Assembly (NCBI RefSeq): GCF_000818395.1
Contig: NZ_JWJG01000028.1
Span: forward strand, 2,587,195-2,651,194
DNA length: 64,000 nt
Direction of reading: 5' to 3'
DNA from: Noviherbaspirillum autotrophicum
GTDB taxonomy: Bacteria > Pseudomonadota > Gammaproteobacteria > Burkholderiales > Burkholderiaceae_D
This document shows, in pieces, positions 33,970 to 45,037 of the stretch (its first letter is position 1; each line of letters opens with the position of its first letter). The position numbers and the translations under genes were made by a program. The notes below the pieces were generated by a model. The model was not told the origin of the DNA. It did not search any database and saw only the letters and a list, made by a program, of their open reading frames with translations.

Positions 33970-34683
33970 CTAGTGCTGCTGGCTGCCGCAGGCAAGCGGC
34001 AGGCGTTCGGACGAAGCCTTCAGCGGCCGGGTATCGGCCGGAACCGGCATGGAGGACAGCCAGCCCGCCACGGCGGCCACTTCGGCTTCCGTCAGGCGTG
34101 CGGCGATCAGCTGCATGCAGTCCGGCTCCAGCGCGGTGCGGGTGCCATAGCGCCAGGCGCCGAGCTGGGCGCTGATGTAGTCGAAGCGCAAGCCGATCAA
34201 GCCCGGGATGCCGGGCTCGCGCCCGCTCAGGTTGGGGCCGTGGCAGGCGACGCAGGCCGGTATCTTGCGCCCGGGGTCGCCTTGCATCACGATGCTCTTT
34301 CCGCGCTGCCGCACTTCCTCCGACAGGACGGGGGACGCGGGATTGTCGTAAGGCACCTGGGCGTCGGCATAGTACTGCGCCATTTTTTTCAAGTACTCAT
34401 CGGGCAAATAGGCGAGCAGAAAATTCATCGGCGCATACTTGCGCCGCCCGTCGCGAAATGCCGTGAGCTGGTGATACAGATAGCCGGCCGGCTTGCCGGC
34501 CAGCCGAGGAAAGTAGACATTGTTGGTGCCCTTGCCGTGCTCGCCATGGCAGGACACGCAAGCGCGCAGGCGCTCCTCCATGGTGTCCGGCGGCCGCTTG
34601 AGCGGCGCAGGGTTTTGTGCCGCGCCGGGACGGCACAGCGCTGCGAGAAAAACCACCGCCAGTGCGAAGAAATACCGGTTCAC
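33970..34683 (-). CDS. Dihaem cytochrome c4-like protein
   Basis: A 237-residue periplasmic protein. A signal peptide (MNRYFFALAVVFLAALC...GAAQ) is followed by two cytochrome domains with CVSCH and CVACH and the family motif YFPRLAGKPAGYLYHQLTAFRDGRRK. Start is a GTG at 34683 with GGGAGGAAATGG directly upstream; no in-frame ATG fits. It is the first gene of the leftward oxidase operon and lies 15 bp before the trihaem cytochrome gene. It probably carries electrons to the oxidase. Confidence 0.9.
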   Translation of the reverse strand: MNRYFFALAVVFLAALCRPGAAQNPAPLKRPPDTMEERLRACVSCHGEHGKGTNNVYFPRLAGKPAGYLYHQLTAFRDGRRKYAPMNFLLAYLPDEYLKKMAQYYADAQVPYDNPASPVLSEEVRQRGKSIVMQGDPGRKIPACVACHGPNLSGREPGIPGLIGLRFDYISAQLGAWRYGTRTALEPDCMQLIAARLTEAEVAAVAGWLSSMPVPADTRPLKASSERLPLACGSQQH

Positions 34684-35105
34684 CCATTTCCTCCCGATAC
34701 ATACCGGTGCCGCGCCATGTCTTGCCCCTCGATCATTATCATTAAGACAATGCCAAAAGTAGACTGGCAAACGACTGAAAGATTCCCTCGCCGTACGAAC
34801 ATGGCGATGCGACGACGAATGCGCGCAGCAAAGATGGGAAAGCAAACCATGTCCAAAGTGCAGAAATGCACAAGGGCATCGCCATTGCTGCAGTGTCTTG
34901 TTGCGCTTATCGCAACTAGCGCGTCTGTCCCTGCGGCAAGAAGAGAGTTTTTGACTACAGAGTTGAATCGAAGCAACTTCATCCCGGTGCAGCCGCGTAA
35001 AATGACAGACCGCCCGGAACAGCGCGCCAAGGTGCCGCTCCGGGGCCAGCGCGCCGGCAGGAAATGTATGGTGCTCCGACAGAAATACTTTGCGACGAAG
35101 GCAGT
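34684..35105. other. Divergent intergenic region, oxidase operon / hybrid kinase
   Basis: About 420 bp with no gene. It holds the dyad GTTGCG-CTTAT-CGCAAC at 34910-34926 and an AT-rich block with TAATGATAATGA on the leftward strand (about 34731-34746), which may contain a -10. No FNR-type TTGAT-N4-ATCAA was found by eye. Confidence 0.5.
34910..34926. promoter_or_regulatory. Dyad GTTGCG-N5-CGCAAC, candidate operator
   Basis: A perfect 6-bp inverted repeat with a 5-bp spacer, about 230 bp upstream of the cytochrome operon and 180 bp upstream of the kinase gene. The bound protein is unknown. Confidence 0.3.
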
Positions 35106-37862
<2,757 letters not shown>

Positions 37863-38082
37863 AGAATGCTAGGAACTATTTTATTGGAAGCAGATAGGTT
37901 GGCGAAGGCAACACCGGCGGCAACCTAGGTTCCCGTTTGCAATACGCCCTGCAGGCAGCCCGTTTTCTTCTCGTTCCATGATGCCGCTCACAACGCATTT
38001 GCACCAACAGCGTGAAATGCCTACTTTATCGGCATAGCCGATGCGCATCCCGTCATATCGACGCCCCTCAACAAGGAACGCC

Positions 38083-38496
38083 ATGCTAGTGCAACCCTAT
38101 CTCTTCTTTGACGGCCGCTGCGAAGAGGCCATCACGTTCTACCGCGACACGCTCGGCGCCGAAGTGACGGCGCTCATCCGCTTCAAGGATAGTCCGGAAC
38201 CGCCGCGGCCCGGCACCATGCCGCCAGGCTGCGAAGACAAGGTCATGCATGCAAATCTGCGCATCGGCGAAACCATGTTCATGGCGTCGGACGGCCACTG
38301 CCTCGGCAAGCCCAGCTTCCAGGGCTTTTCGTTGTCGCTCACCGCGGCCGACGATGCCGCCGCCGAAAAACTGTTTGCCGGGCTGGCCGACGGCGGACAG
38401 GTGCAGATGCCGATGGCCAAGACCTTCTTTTCTTCACGCTTTGGCATGGTGACCGACCGCTTCGGCGTTTCCTGGATGGTGATGGCGGCGCAGTGA
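38083..38496 (+). CDS. VOC-superfamily protein, PhnB/glyoxalase-like
   Basis: A 137-residue protein of the PhnB-type vicinal oxygen chelate family. It starts MLVQPYLFFDGRCEEAITFYRDTLGAEV and contains MHANLRIGETMFMASD and a C-terminal DRFGVSWMVMA, all standard for this group. Two beta-alpha-beta-beta-beta modules fit the length. Most such proteins have no assigned substrate; some bind a metal. Start ATG 38083 has AAGGAA upstream. It appears to be a single-gene unit. Confidence 0.9.
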   Translation: MLVQPYLFFDGRCEEAITFYRDTLGAEVTALIRFKDSPEPPRPGTMPPGCEDKVMHANLRIGETMFMASDGHCLGKPSFQGFSLSLTAADDAAAEKLFAGLADGGQVQMPMAKTFFSSRFGMVTDRFGVSWMVMAAQ

Positions 38497-38733
38497 GTGC
38501 GTCGCACGGCAGGATTAGGCGCCGCGCACCTGTCCGGAGACACGCGCCGGCTCCGCTCTGGCGGGGCATCCTTTCCCTACTGATGTTTGAGCGCTTTCAT
38601 AAAGAGGGTCAAAAACGCGCATTCGCTAGAGATCGCACAACAAAATTTATTTCATGACGAGTTAAGTTTCAGGAAACGTTCCGACTATAACAACTGTCAA
38701 ATTTGGATAAATTCGACACCAGGAGATATCTGC

Positions 38734-39306
38734 ATGGCCTCCAATCTAAAATCCGCACGACAAGCCATTGAAGCGGAACTAGCGCATGCCAAACAAGGCG
38801 CCGCCTATTACGCGGCACGCGTGGAAGCGCTGGAAACCGCGCTGCAACAACTTGAAAGCGTAGAAGGCGGCGGCGCGACCTCGCCCCGGGCCGCAAGCAC
38901 CCAGGCAAGCGCGGGCAGCCTCAAAAGAGGTGGTGCGCGCACGCGCCGCCGCATGCGTGCCGCGAGCACCAACGGCAACGGCGCATCGCTGGCCAACGGC
39001 GGTGCGCCCAAGCGCAGCCGCAAGGCACGCGCCGCGAGCAGCGCGAATCGCGCGGATGACAGCCTCTTCACCGGCGGCGATTTCTGGCTCAGCCTGGTCA
39101 GCGAACAGCCGCGCTCGGCCGTCGATATCGCCAATGCGGCAATCGAAACGCTGGGCATCGCCCCAGACCAGAAAGACAAGATTCAGAAACTGAAGCAGCG
39201 CGTATCCCCCGCGCTTGCCGGCCTGGTGTCGGCACACAAGATCAACGATTCGGGGGCCGGCCGCGAACGCCGCTTCTTCAAGGGCGGCCAGGCCGGCACG
39301 CACTGA
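38734..39306 (+). CDS. Basic histone-H1-like protein with helical N-terminus
   Basis: A 190-residue protein in three parts. A helical N-terminus (about 1-45, SARQAIEAELAHAKQGAAYYAARVEAL) is followed by an Arg/Lys/Ala/Gly/Ser-rich linker (about 50-105, RGGARTRRRMRAAS and KRSRKARAAS). A structured C-terminus (about 108-190, DFWLSLVSEQPRSAVDIANAAIETLG...RRFFKGG) looks like a small winged helix. Start ATG has AGGAGA upstream. This could be a nucleoid-associated protein, but I cannot assign a family. DNA binding is inferred from the basic linker only. Confidence 0.75.
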   Translation: MASNLKSARQAIEAELAHAKQGAAYYAARVEALETALQQLESVEGGGATSPRAASTQASAGSLKRGGARTRRRMRAASTNGNGASLANGGAPKRSRKARAASSANRADDSLFTGGDFWLSLVSEQPRSAVDIANAAIETLGIAPDQKDKIQKLKQRVSPALAGLVSAHKINDSGAGRERRFFKGGQAGTH

Positions 39307-39347
39307 TGCCGTAGCCCCTTGCCGCACTGCCCCGCCACGCAGCGCGA

Positions 39348-39983
39348 TTAGGGCCGCCGGAACGCATTCTCTATCCAGGCCTCGGCGCTGGCCTTGCTCA
39401 GCTTGAAGGTCGACGCCACGCGCACCTGGGCCAGCCGCGTTCCCGCTTCATCGTATGCGGCCAGCGTTGCATACGCGTGCTCGTCGTCGGGTTCGATATC
39501 GAGCGTGACCGTCACCGGCGCGGCGTCGACGGACACGGTCACCTGCTTGTGCAGCATCGCGTGCATCTGCTGCTCGTGCCGCCGGCGCACTTCGGATGCG
39601 CTCTTGACCAGGGTGGCAAACGCCACGGCATCCAGCGGCCGCGGGTTCTTCTTGTCGCGCCCCATCGTCCATGGGCCGACGAATGCGGGCTCCGTCTCGC
39701 CATCCCTTGTCATCGCCACCGCCCAGCCGTCGCCCTCGTCGTTCTTGATCACGCGCGCGGTCCATCCGTCGTCACACCAGCAGTGCGGCTGCCGGGTGTC
39801 CACCTCGGGTTCGGCAGCCGGTTCTGCGGGCAGGTCGGCCGCTGTGTCGCTCGGTGCATCGACCGGAATAGCGGGCATGTCCGTCGTTACCGGATCGCTG
39901 GCTTGAACGGCGTCGGCCTCAAAGGAGAGCGCAAGCTCCAGCTGATAAGGGCAGGTGGAGGTTTTCCGTTTCATTTTCTGCAT
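39348..39983 (-). CDS. Hypothetical protein, acidic N-terminal half
   Basis: A 211-residue cytosolic protein of unknown function. Residues 15-70 are rich in Asp, Ala, Pro and Glu (low complexity). A CWCDDGWTARVIKNDEGDGWAVAMTRDG segment follows. The C-terminal half has a helical stretch (RRRHEQQMHAMLHKQ) and a beta-rich end (VTVTLDIEPDDEHAYATL). It has no signal peptide. ATG 39983 was chosen over an upstream GTG; the ribosome site is weak. Convergent with the basic protein gene. Confidence 0.65.
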   Translation of the reverse strand: MQKMKRKTSTCPYQLELALSFEADAVQASDPVTTDMPAIPVDAPSDTAADLPAEPAAEPEVDTRQPHCWCDDGWTARVIKNDEGDGWAVAMTRDGETEPAFVGPWTMGRDKKNPRPLDAVAFATLVKSASEVRRRHEQQMHAMLHKQVTVSVDAAPVTVTLDIEPDDEHAYATLAAYDEAGTRLAQVRVASTFKLSKASAEAWIENAFRRP

Positions 39984-40551
39984 TGGTACGGCCACGATGC
40001 TGGCGACGGGAGCGGTGCAATGGAACGTGTGCAGAGCGCAAGCCGCGCTCTGGCGAAGAATCGGTTATGCATGAATTTCATTGGACAGATCGTACCAAGT
40101 TTCGTTGGACGGCTCGCGTATGCAAGAGGTTCGCATCCGACGCTGGCGAAACTCGCGCGCCGCATTGACACGATGTCCATCGGCCGCATCGGCGCCGCTC
40201 TTTCAAGGGGCTGACCCGAACCGATGAATGCTGAGGCGATGCCATGTTCACCCTGCCGCTTGCTGGCCGCCTCCCCAACGACAAGACCCTGGATGATACG
40301 CAATGATTGCTAGCAATCAAAGCAATGTTCAAGCGGACATCGGGCGGTTGATGTTCTGCTGCTGGCTGAAAAAAGTTGAAAGACGATAAGAAGGCGCCCG
40401 TTTTGCCAACGTGGATCCATGCTCCCTGTCATTGCACAAAAGCAGCACGACCACTGCCACCTTAAAAAAGTGAGAACCTGCTAACAAATTCCGGTCTAAA
40501 ACTTACTTCTGCAGTTTCTGAAGCATCCATTATTTCTCTGAAGGAGCGAGC
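39984..40551. other. Intergenic region upstream of the Ser/Thr-rich protein gene
   Basis: About 570 bp without a convincing gene. The stretch 40280-40550 is AT-rich and should contain the promoter of the Ser/Thr/Gly-rich gene. No sigma-54 signature or inverted repeat was found. Confidence 0.4.
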
Positions 40552-41289
40552 ATGAAGAAGTTACCTATAGCAATCTTTTTATCGCTGATCGGAATAGCGT
40601 CCCAGTCATTCGGCCAAACCACGACCACGACCACGACCAAGGACGATGCGGCCAAAAACAGTGCGGCGCCGTCGGGCACCGATGCGTCATCCGGCACCTC
40701 CAGCTCGTCCGGTGCCTCAGGTACCTCCGGCGCCTCCGGTTCATCCGGAACCGTAACCACGACCACCACCACGGTCAAACCGCCGAAGAGCGACTCCTCT
40801 TCGTCCGGATCGTCCGGATCCTCGGGCACGGACAGCAGCAGCGGCAGCTCGGGAGCGAGCTCCACGCCTGACACCAGCACTTCCGGCTCCGGCAGCATGA
40901 GCAGCGGCTCCAGCGGAACATCAGGCACAGGCACCACGCCTGACAGCAGCACCAGCACCAGCCCGGGCACGAGCAGCACATCGGGCAGCTCGGATACATC
41001 CGGCACCAGCTCCAGCACCAGTTCCGGTACTAGCAGTCCCAGCCTGAACGTGCCGCCGCCGCCCGATTACAGCAACAAGGGCAGCTCATCGTCCAGCAGC
41101 TCGCCCAGCACGTCGGGCACCGGCAGCACCATGCCCGGTACGGATTCCTCCGGTTCCAGCGGCAGCAGCGGCACTTCCGGCACGAACACACCGAGCACGT
41201 CCGGCAGCGGGTCCAGCGCAACGCCGTCGACCGATACCACGACGACGCCGTCCGACCAGAACAAGGCGAAATCCGGCACGTCGCAGTAA
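40552..41289 (+). CDS. Secreted Ser/Thr/Gly-rich low-complexity protein
   Basis: A 245-residue exported protein. A signal peptide (MKKLPIAIFLSLIGIASQSFG) is followed by a body almost entirely of Ser, Thr, Gly, Ala and Pro. Short blocks such as SSGTSG, TTTTTT and PDTSTSG recur, with a PPPPDYSNKG segment near residue 167. There is no Cys or aromatic core and no PEP-CTERM or LPXTG signal. The start has AAGGAG 5 bp upstream. It is likely disordered and a good target for O-glycosylation. Function unknown; surface or matrix polymer is a guess. Confidence 0.8.
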   Translation: MKKLPIAIFLSLIGIASQSFGQTTTTTTTKDDAAKNSAAPSGTDASSGTSSSSGASGTSGASGSSGTVTTTTTTVKPPKSDSSSSGSSGSSGTDSSSGSSGASSTPDTSTSGSGSMSSGSSGTSGTGTTPDSSTSTSPGTSSTSGSSDTSGTSSSTSSGTSSPSLNVPPPPDYSNKGSSSSSSSPSTSGTGSTMPGTDSSGSSGSSGTSGTNTPSTSGSGSSATPSTDTTTTPSDQNKAKSGTSQ

Positions 41290-41670
41290 ACGGGTAACGC
41301 GCCGGGTAACGCACAGCGAGTGGCCGCTTCGGCGGCCGCTCGCCATATATAAACGCCGCGCTGGCATCCCTTCCTGCTTTCTTCATTGCACATCCAATAG
41401 CAGCTTCCTTTGCTGCCGCAAAACCTCACCCGATGGCAGATGTGCTTTCCGGGAAGTCACAAAAAATTGTTCCATGTCAATTAGCCGAGCTTGACGGCAT
41501 TCGTCCAGTGCGGACAAGATTACTGGCTTGACCCGCCTGTCGATCTGCCGTGTTCACCTTGTGCAGCGTGGACAAATACGCAACCGGGCAATACACTGTT
41601 TCTCGGCCAAGGCGAGTATCCGTATAACAACAAGTGCCCATTCCTTCATCCATTTTTTCCGGAGACAAGC
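41290..41670. other. Intergenic region upstream of the aminotransferase
   Basis: About 380 bp. It contains the UUCG hairpin at 41316-41343. Nothing else is recognised; the leader of the aminotransferase must start here. Confidence 0.4.
41316..41343 (+). terminator. UUCG-tetraloop hairpin after the Ser/Thr-rich gene
   Basis: A 12-bp stem with one G-T pair, closed by C(UUCG)G, an extra-stable tetraloop. It begins 27 bp after the stop codon. No T-run follows, so it may act as an mRNA-stabilising or Rho-assisted 3' end. Confidence 0.6.
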
Positions 41671-42798
41671 GTGCCAGGTTTACTCCCCAATGTTGATCGC
41701 GACGGACTTCTCGAATATTCGGTGGTATATACCGATCGTGCAGTCAACCATATGTCCCAGCTCTTTCAGGGAACGATGCGCGACATTTCCGCCATCCTGA
41801 AAAAGGTCTACAACGCCCGCTCGGTGGCCGTCGTGCCGGGCAGCGGCACGTTCGGCATGGAAGCCGTCGCGCGCCAGTTCGCGACGAAGAAGAAATGCCT
41901 GGTGATCCGCAACGGCTGGTTTTCATTCCGCTGGTCGCAGATCTTCGACATGGGTGGCATCCCTTCCGACGCCATCGTGCTCAAGGCGCGCCCGGTCGAA
42001 AGCGGCCGCCAGGCGGCATTCGCGCCGGCACCCATCGAGGAGGTGGTGGCCGCCATCCGCGAGCACAAGCCCGACCTGGTGTTTGCGCCGCACGTGGAAA
42101 CCGCTTCCGGCATGATGCTGCCCGACGCCTACCTGCGCGCGGTGGCGGACGCGGTGCATGCGGTCGGCGGCATGTTCGTGCTTGACTGCATCGCCTCCGG
42201 CACGATCTGGGTCGACATGCAAGCCACCGGCGTCGATATCCTGATCAGCGCGCCGCAAAAGGGATGGAGCGCGTCGCCCTGCTGCGCGCTGGTGATGATG
42301 AGCGCGCTCGCGCGCGAACGGATCGATGAGACAACCAGCACCAGCTTTGCCTGCGATTTGCGCAAATGGCTGCAGATCATGGAAGCGTATGAAAGCGGCG
42401 GCTTCGCCTACCACGCCACCATGCCCACCGACGCACTGACGACGTTGCGCGACGTGATGAAGGAAACCGAAGCCTATGGCTTCGACAAGGTGCGCGCGGA
42501 ACAGCAGGAACTGGGCCGCCGGGTGCGCGCGCTGCTGGCAGGCAGGGGCATCAAGAGCGTCGCCGCACCCGGTTTCGAAGCGCCGGGCGTGGTGGTGAGC
42601 TACAGCGATGATGACGGCGTACGCTCCGGCAAGAAGTTCGCCGACGCCGGCCTGCAGGTCGCGCCCGGCGTGCCGCTGCAATGCGACGAGGGCGAGGACT
42701 TCAAGACCTTCCGCCTCGGACTGTTCGGCCTCGACAAGCTGCATCACGTCGATCGCACCGTCGATACCCTTGCGCAGGCGCTGGACCGCATTTTCTGA
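41671..42798 (+). CDS. Class V aminotransferase (alanine/serine-glyoxylate type)
   Basis: A 375-residue PLP enzyme. PLP-binding lysine is in ISAPQKGWSASP, with VPGSGTFGMEAVARQF near the N-terminus and a C-terminal LRLGLFGLDKLHHVDR. The family includes alanine-glyoxylate and serine-pyruvate aminotransferases; the exact donor and acceptor are not readable. I chose GTG 41671 because GGAG lies 6 bp upstream and the product then starts MPGLLPNVDRDGLLEYSVVYTDR, like relatives. The frame is open upstream to 41491, but without an ATG. Stands alone, convergent with the next kinase gene. Confidence 0.9.
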   Translation: MPGLLPNVDRDGLLEYSVVYTDRAVNHMSQLFQGTMRDISAILKKVYNARSVAVVPGSGTFGMEAVARQFATKKKCLVIRNGWFSFRWSQIFDMGGIPSDAIVLKARPVESGRQAAFAPAPIEEVVAAIREHKPDLVFAPHVETASGMMLPDAYLRAVADAVHAVGGMFVLDCIASGTIWVDMQATGVDILISAPQKGWSASPCCALVMMSALARERIDETTSTSFACDLRKWLQIMEAYESGGFAYHATMPTDALTTLRDVMKETEAYGFDKVRAEQQELGRRVRALLAGRGIKSVAAPGFEAPGVVVSYSDDDGVRSGKKFADAGLQVAPGVPLQCDEGEDFKTFRLGLFGLDKLHHVDRTVDTLAQALDRIF

Positions 42799-42814
42799 CA
42801 AGAGCGCACGCTGC

Positions 42815-44890
42815 TCATCCGTGCGCCGAAGGCATCTTCAGGTCCGGCAAGATGCCCTTGATCGCATCGATCGTCACCGGTTTCGTCAAATGAAAGTCGA
42901 AACCGGCTTCCTTGCAGTCGGCGCGGTCCTTTTCACTGTCCCAGCCTGTCAGCGCAACCAGCCGGGATCTCTGCAGCGCCTGCTCCCGGCGCAACTGCCG
43001 CGCCACGTCGAGGCCGCTTATATCCGGCAATCCTATATCGAGGAATGCGATCTCGGGGTGAAACTCCCGCGCCACCCGCACCGCATCGCGTCCGTTATAG
43101 GCAAGCGCAATCCGGTGCCCGCCGATTTCGAACAACGTGCCAAGCGTATGGGCGGCATCGACATTGTCATCCAAGATCAGGATGCGCCGCTCCCTGCTAG
43201 ACGCTGACAGCGGTGCGCGCGCCGCAGGGCCGGCATTGCCGTCTGCTGGGTCATGGCAAAGCGGTAAGCGCACAGTGAAGGTGCTGCCGGTCCCAAGGCC
43301 GGCGCTGTCCGCCGTCAGCGTCCCGTCATGCATTTCCGTCAATTGCCTGGCAAGCGACAAGCCGATGCCGAGCCCGCCTTTCCGGCGCTCGCGCGCGTCC
43401 TCTGCCTGGCCAAACATCTCAAACACCTTCGGCAGCATTGCGCGGTCGATGCCAATGCCATTGTCGCTGACACGGATAACCGCATTGCCGCACTCTTCTG
43501 ACACCGCCACCGTGATGCGGCCGCCCTCCGACGTGTACTTGACGGCATTGTTCAGCAGGTTGCAGACAACCTGCTCCATGCGCATCAGGTCCGCTTCCAC
43601 ATACAGCGGCTCGCCGGGCAGGCAAACCTCGCACGTATGGCCGGACGCCTCGATGTGCGGGCGGCAGACTTCCATCGCATTGTCGATGATCGCCCGCAGC
43701 GCGATTTTCCGCTTCTTCAGCTCCAGCTTACCGGTGTTGATGCGGGAGACGTCCAGCAAGTCGTCGATCAGGCGTACCAGGTGGGAGAGCTGCCGCTCGA
43801 CGATGGCGCGCACGCGCACGGGCGCCGGCGCCCCGGCCGGAACCAGTTTCATCAACTCCAGGCCGTTCTGGATCGATGCCAGCGGATTGCGCAACTCATG
43901 GGCCAGCGTCGCGAGAAATTCGTCCTTGCGCTGACTTTCCCGCATCACCACCTGTGCCGCCGCCTTTTGCGCGGTGATATCGATGAACGCGCCGACCGCG
44001 CCAAAAACTTCGCCGGCTTCGTTGAGAAGCGGCGCCGCGTTGGCCAGCAGGTGGATCTCTTCGCCGGAGTCGAAACGGTAGGTCAGCTCAACCCCGCGCA
44101 CTTCCTTGCCCGTTGCGGCGGCGCGCTGCATCGGCAGCTGGTCGGGTGCGACCGGCGCGCCGCCGGCGTCCCGGTAGGGCCGGCGGTCGATCGGGTTGGC
44201 CGAAGCATTCTCGTCCGGCTTCAGATGCAGCATGCGATTGCCTTCCGCGTTGCCGATCACCTGATCGCAGGCCCTGTCGCGCGCAAGGAAGATGGCGGCG
44301 GGCGTGGCGTTCATCACGACTTCCAGTTCGCTGGCGCGCTGGCGCTCTCGCAACTCGCTCGCTTGCAAGGCGTCATGCAGCCGCTTTTCTTCGGTGACGT
44401 CCTCGACAGCGACGTTGATGCCGACCACGCAGCCATCGTCGGCGAGAATCGGATAGATATTTTCCCGCCAAAACCGGGGCACGCCCGGCTGCGCGCTGGT
44501 CGCCCCCTCGAACACGATGCCAAGCTGCGGCTTGCCGGTCCGAAGCACCTGCCGGAACAGGTCCTCCGCCTGTCTGGCGACATCGGGCACGACGTCGCGC
44601 ACGGTCTTGCCGATATGGTCCCTCGCACTCACGCCGTTGAGTTGCGCAAGCAGCTTATTGATCCTGATATAGCGCAGGTCGCGATCGAGCATCGCCAGGC
44701 CGAGCGGCGCATGGGCGTAGGCCATTTCCATCTCTTCCAGCGCGCGCCGCGTCTGCAACGCCGTTTGCCGCAGCCCGCGCAGGCGATACCAGGCAGCCGC
44801 CAGACAGCATGCGAGCAGCGCGAATGCAATGCCCGCGATCACTTCGCCGGCGACGTAGCTATCTTGCCCCACCGCATATCCCGTCAACAC
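42815..44890 (-). CDS. PAS-PAS hybrid sensor histidine kinase
   Basis: A 691-residue kinase with one N-terminal membrane helix (about 13-35). Two PAS domains follow (about 50-175 and 185-310). HisKA has phospho-His in FLATLAHELRNPLASI, then come the ATPase domain (NLLNNAVKYTS, DNGIGID, GLGIGLSLARQL) and a C-terminal receiver (about 565-690) with Asp in FLDIGLPDISG. The GTG at 44890 is the only plausible upstream start and has no clear ribosome site, so the N-terminus is uncertain. Single-gene unit; signal and output partner unknown. Confidence 0.88.
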   Translation of the reverse strand: MLTGYAVGQDSYVAGEVIAGIAFALLACCLAAAWYRLRGLRQTALQTRRALEEMEMAYAHAPLGLAMLDRDLRYIRINKLLAQLNGVSARDHIGKTVRDVVPDVARQAEDLFRQVLRTGKPQLGIVFEGATSAQPGVPRFWRENIYPILADDGCVVGINVAVEDVTEEKRLHDALQASELRERQRASELEVVMNATPAAIFLARDRACDQVIGNAEGNRMLHLKPDENASANPIDRRPYRDAGGAPVAPDQLPMQRAAATGKEVRGVELTYRFDSGEEIHLLANAAPLLNEAGEVFGAVGAFIDITAQKAAAQVVMRESQRKDEFLATLAHELRNPLASIQNGLELMKLVPAGAPAPVRVRAIVERQLSHLVRLIDDLLDVSRINTGKLELKKRKIALRAIIDNAMEVCRPHIEASGHTCEVCLPGEPLYVEADLMRMEQVVCNLLNNAVKYTSEGGRITVAVSEECGNAVIRVSDNGIGIDRAMLPKVFEMFGQAEDARERRKGGLGIGLSLARQLTEMHDGTLTADSAGLGTGSTFTVRLPLCHDPADGNAGPAARAPLSASSRERRILILDDNVDAAHTLGTLFEIGGHRIALAYNGRDAVRVAREFHPEIAFLDIGLPDISGLDVARQLRREQALQRSRLVALTGWDSEKDRADCKEAGFDFHLTKPVTIDAIKGILPDLKMPSAHG

Positions 44891-44971
44891 AAACCGATAA
44901 GATAAGCGACCGACGGTTCACGACGCACGATATGGCGCAATGCGCTTCACACTCGCCAGATGGAAATATGC

Positions 44972-45009
44972 GTGGCGGCATCGACGTCATGCATGATCGA
45001 TGCCGCCAC
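44972..45009. repeat. 13-bp perfect inverted repeat
   Basis: GTGGCGGCATCGA at 44972-44984 pairs perfectly with TCGATGCCGCCAC at 44997-45009, with a 12-nt spacer. It lies just beyond the terminator hairpin of the pyruvate carboxylase gene and could be a second stop structure or a repeat element. Confidence 0.55.
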
Positions 45010-45013
45010 GGGC

Positions 45014-45037
45014 GCTGGCTGCCTTCAGGCAGCCAGC
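45014..45037 (-). terminator. Hairpin after the pyruvate carboxylase gene
   Basis: A perfect 10-bp stem GCTGGCTGCC / GGCAGCCAGC with a TTCA loop, directly against the stop codon of the carboxylase at 45038. No T-run. Confidence 0.55.

Noticed and set aside
40620-41280. Repetitive AGC/TCC-rich DNA that might be a tandem repeat or CRISPR
   Set aside because: The repetition follows Ser/Thr/Gly codons in one frame with no constant repeat length or spacers.
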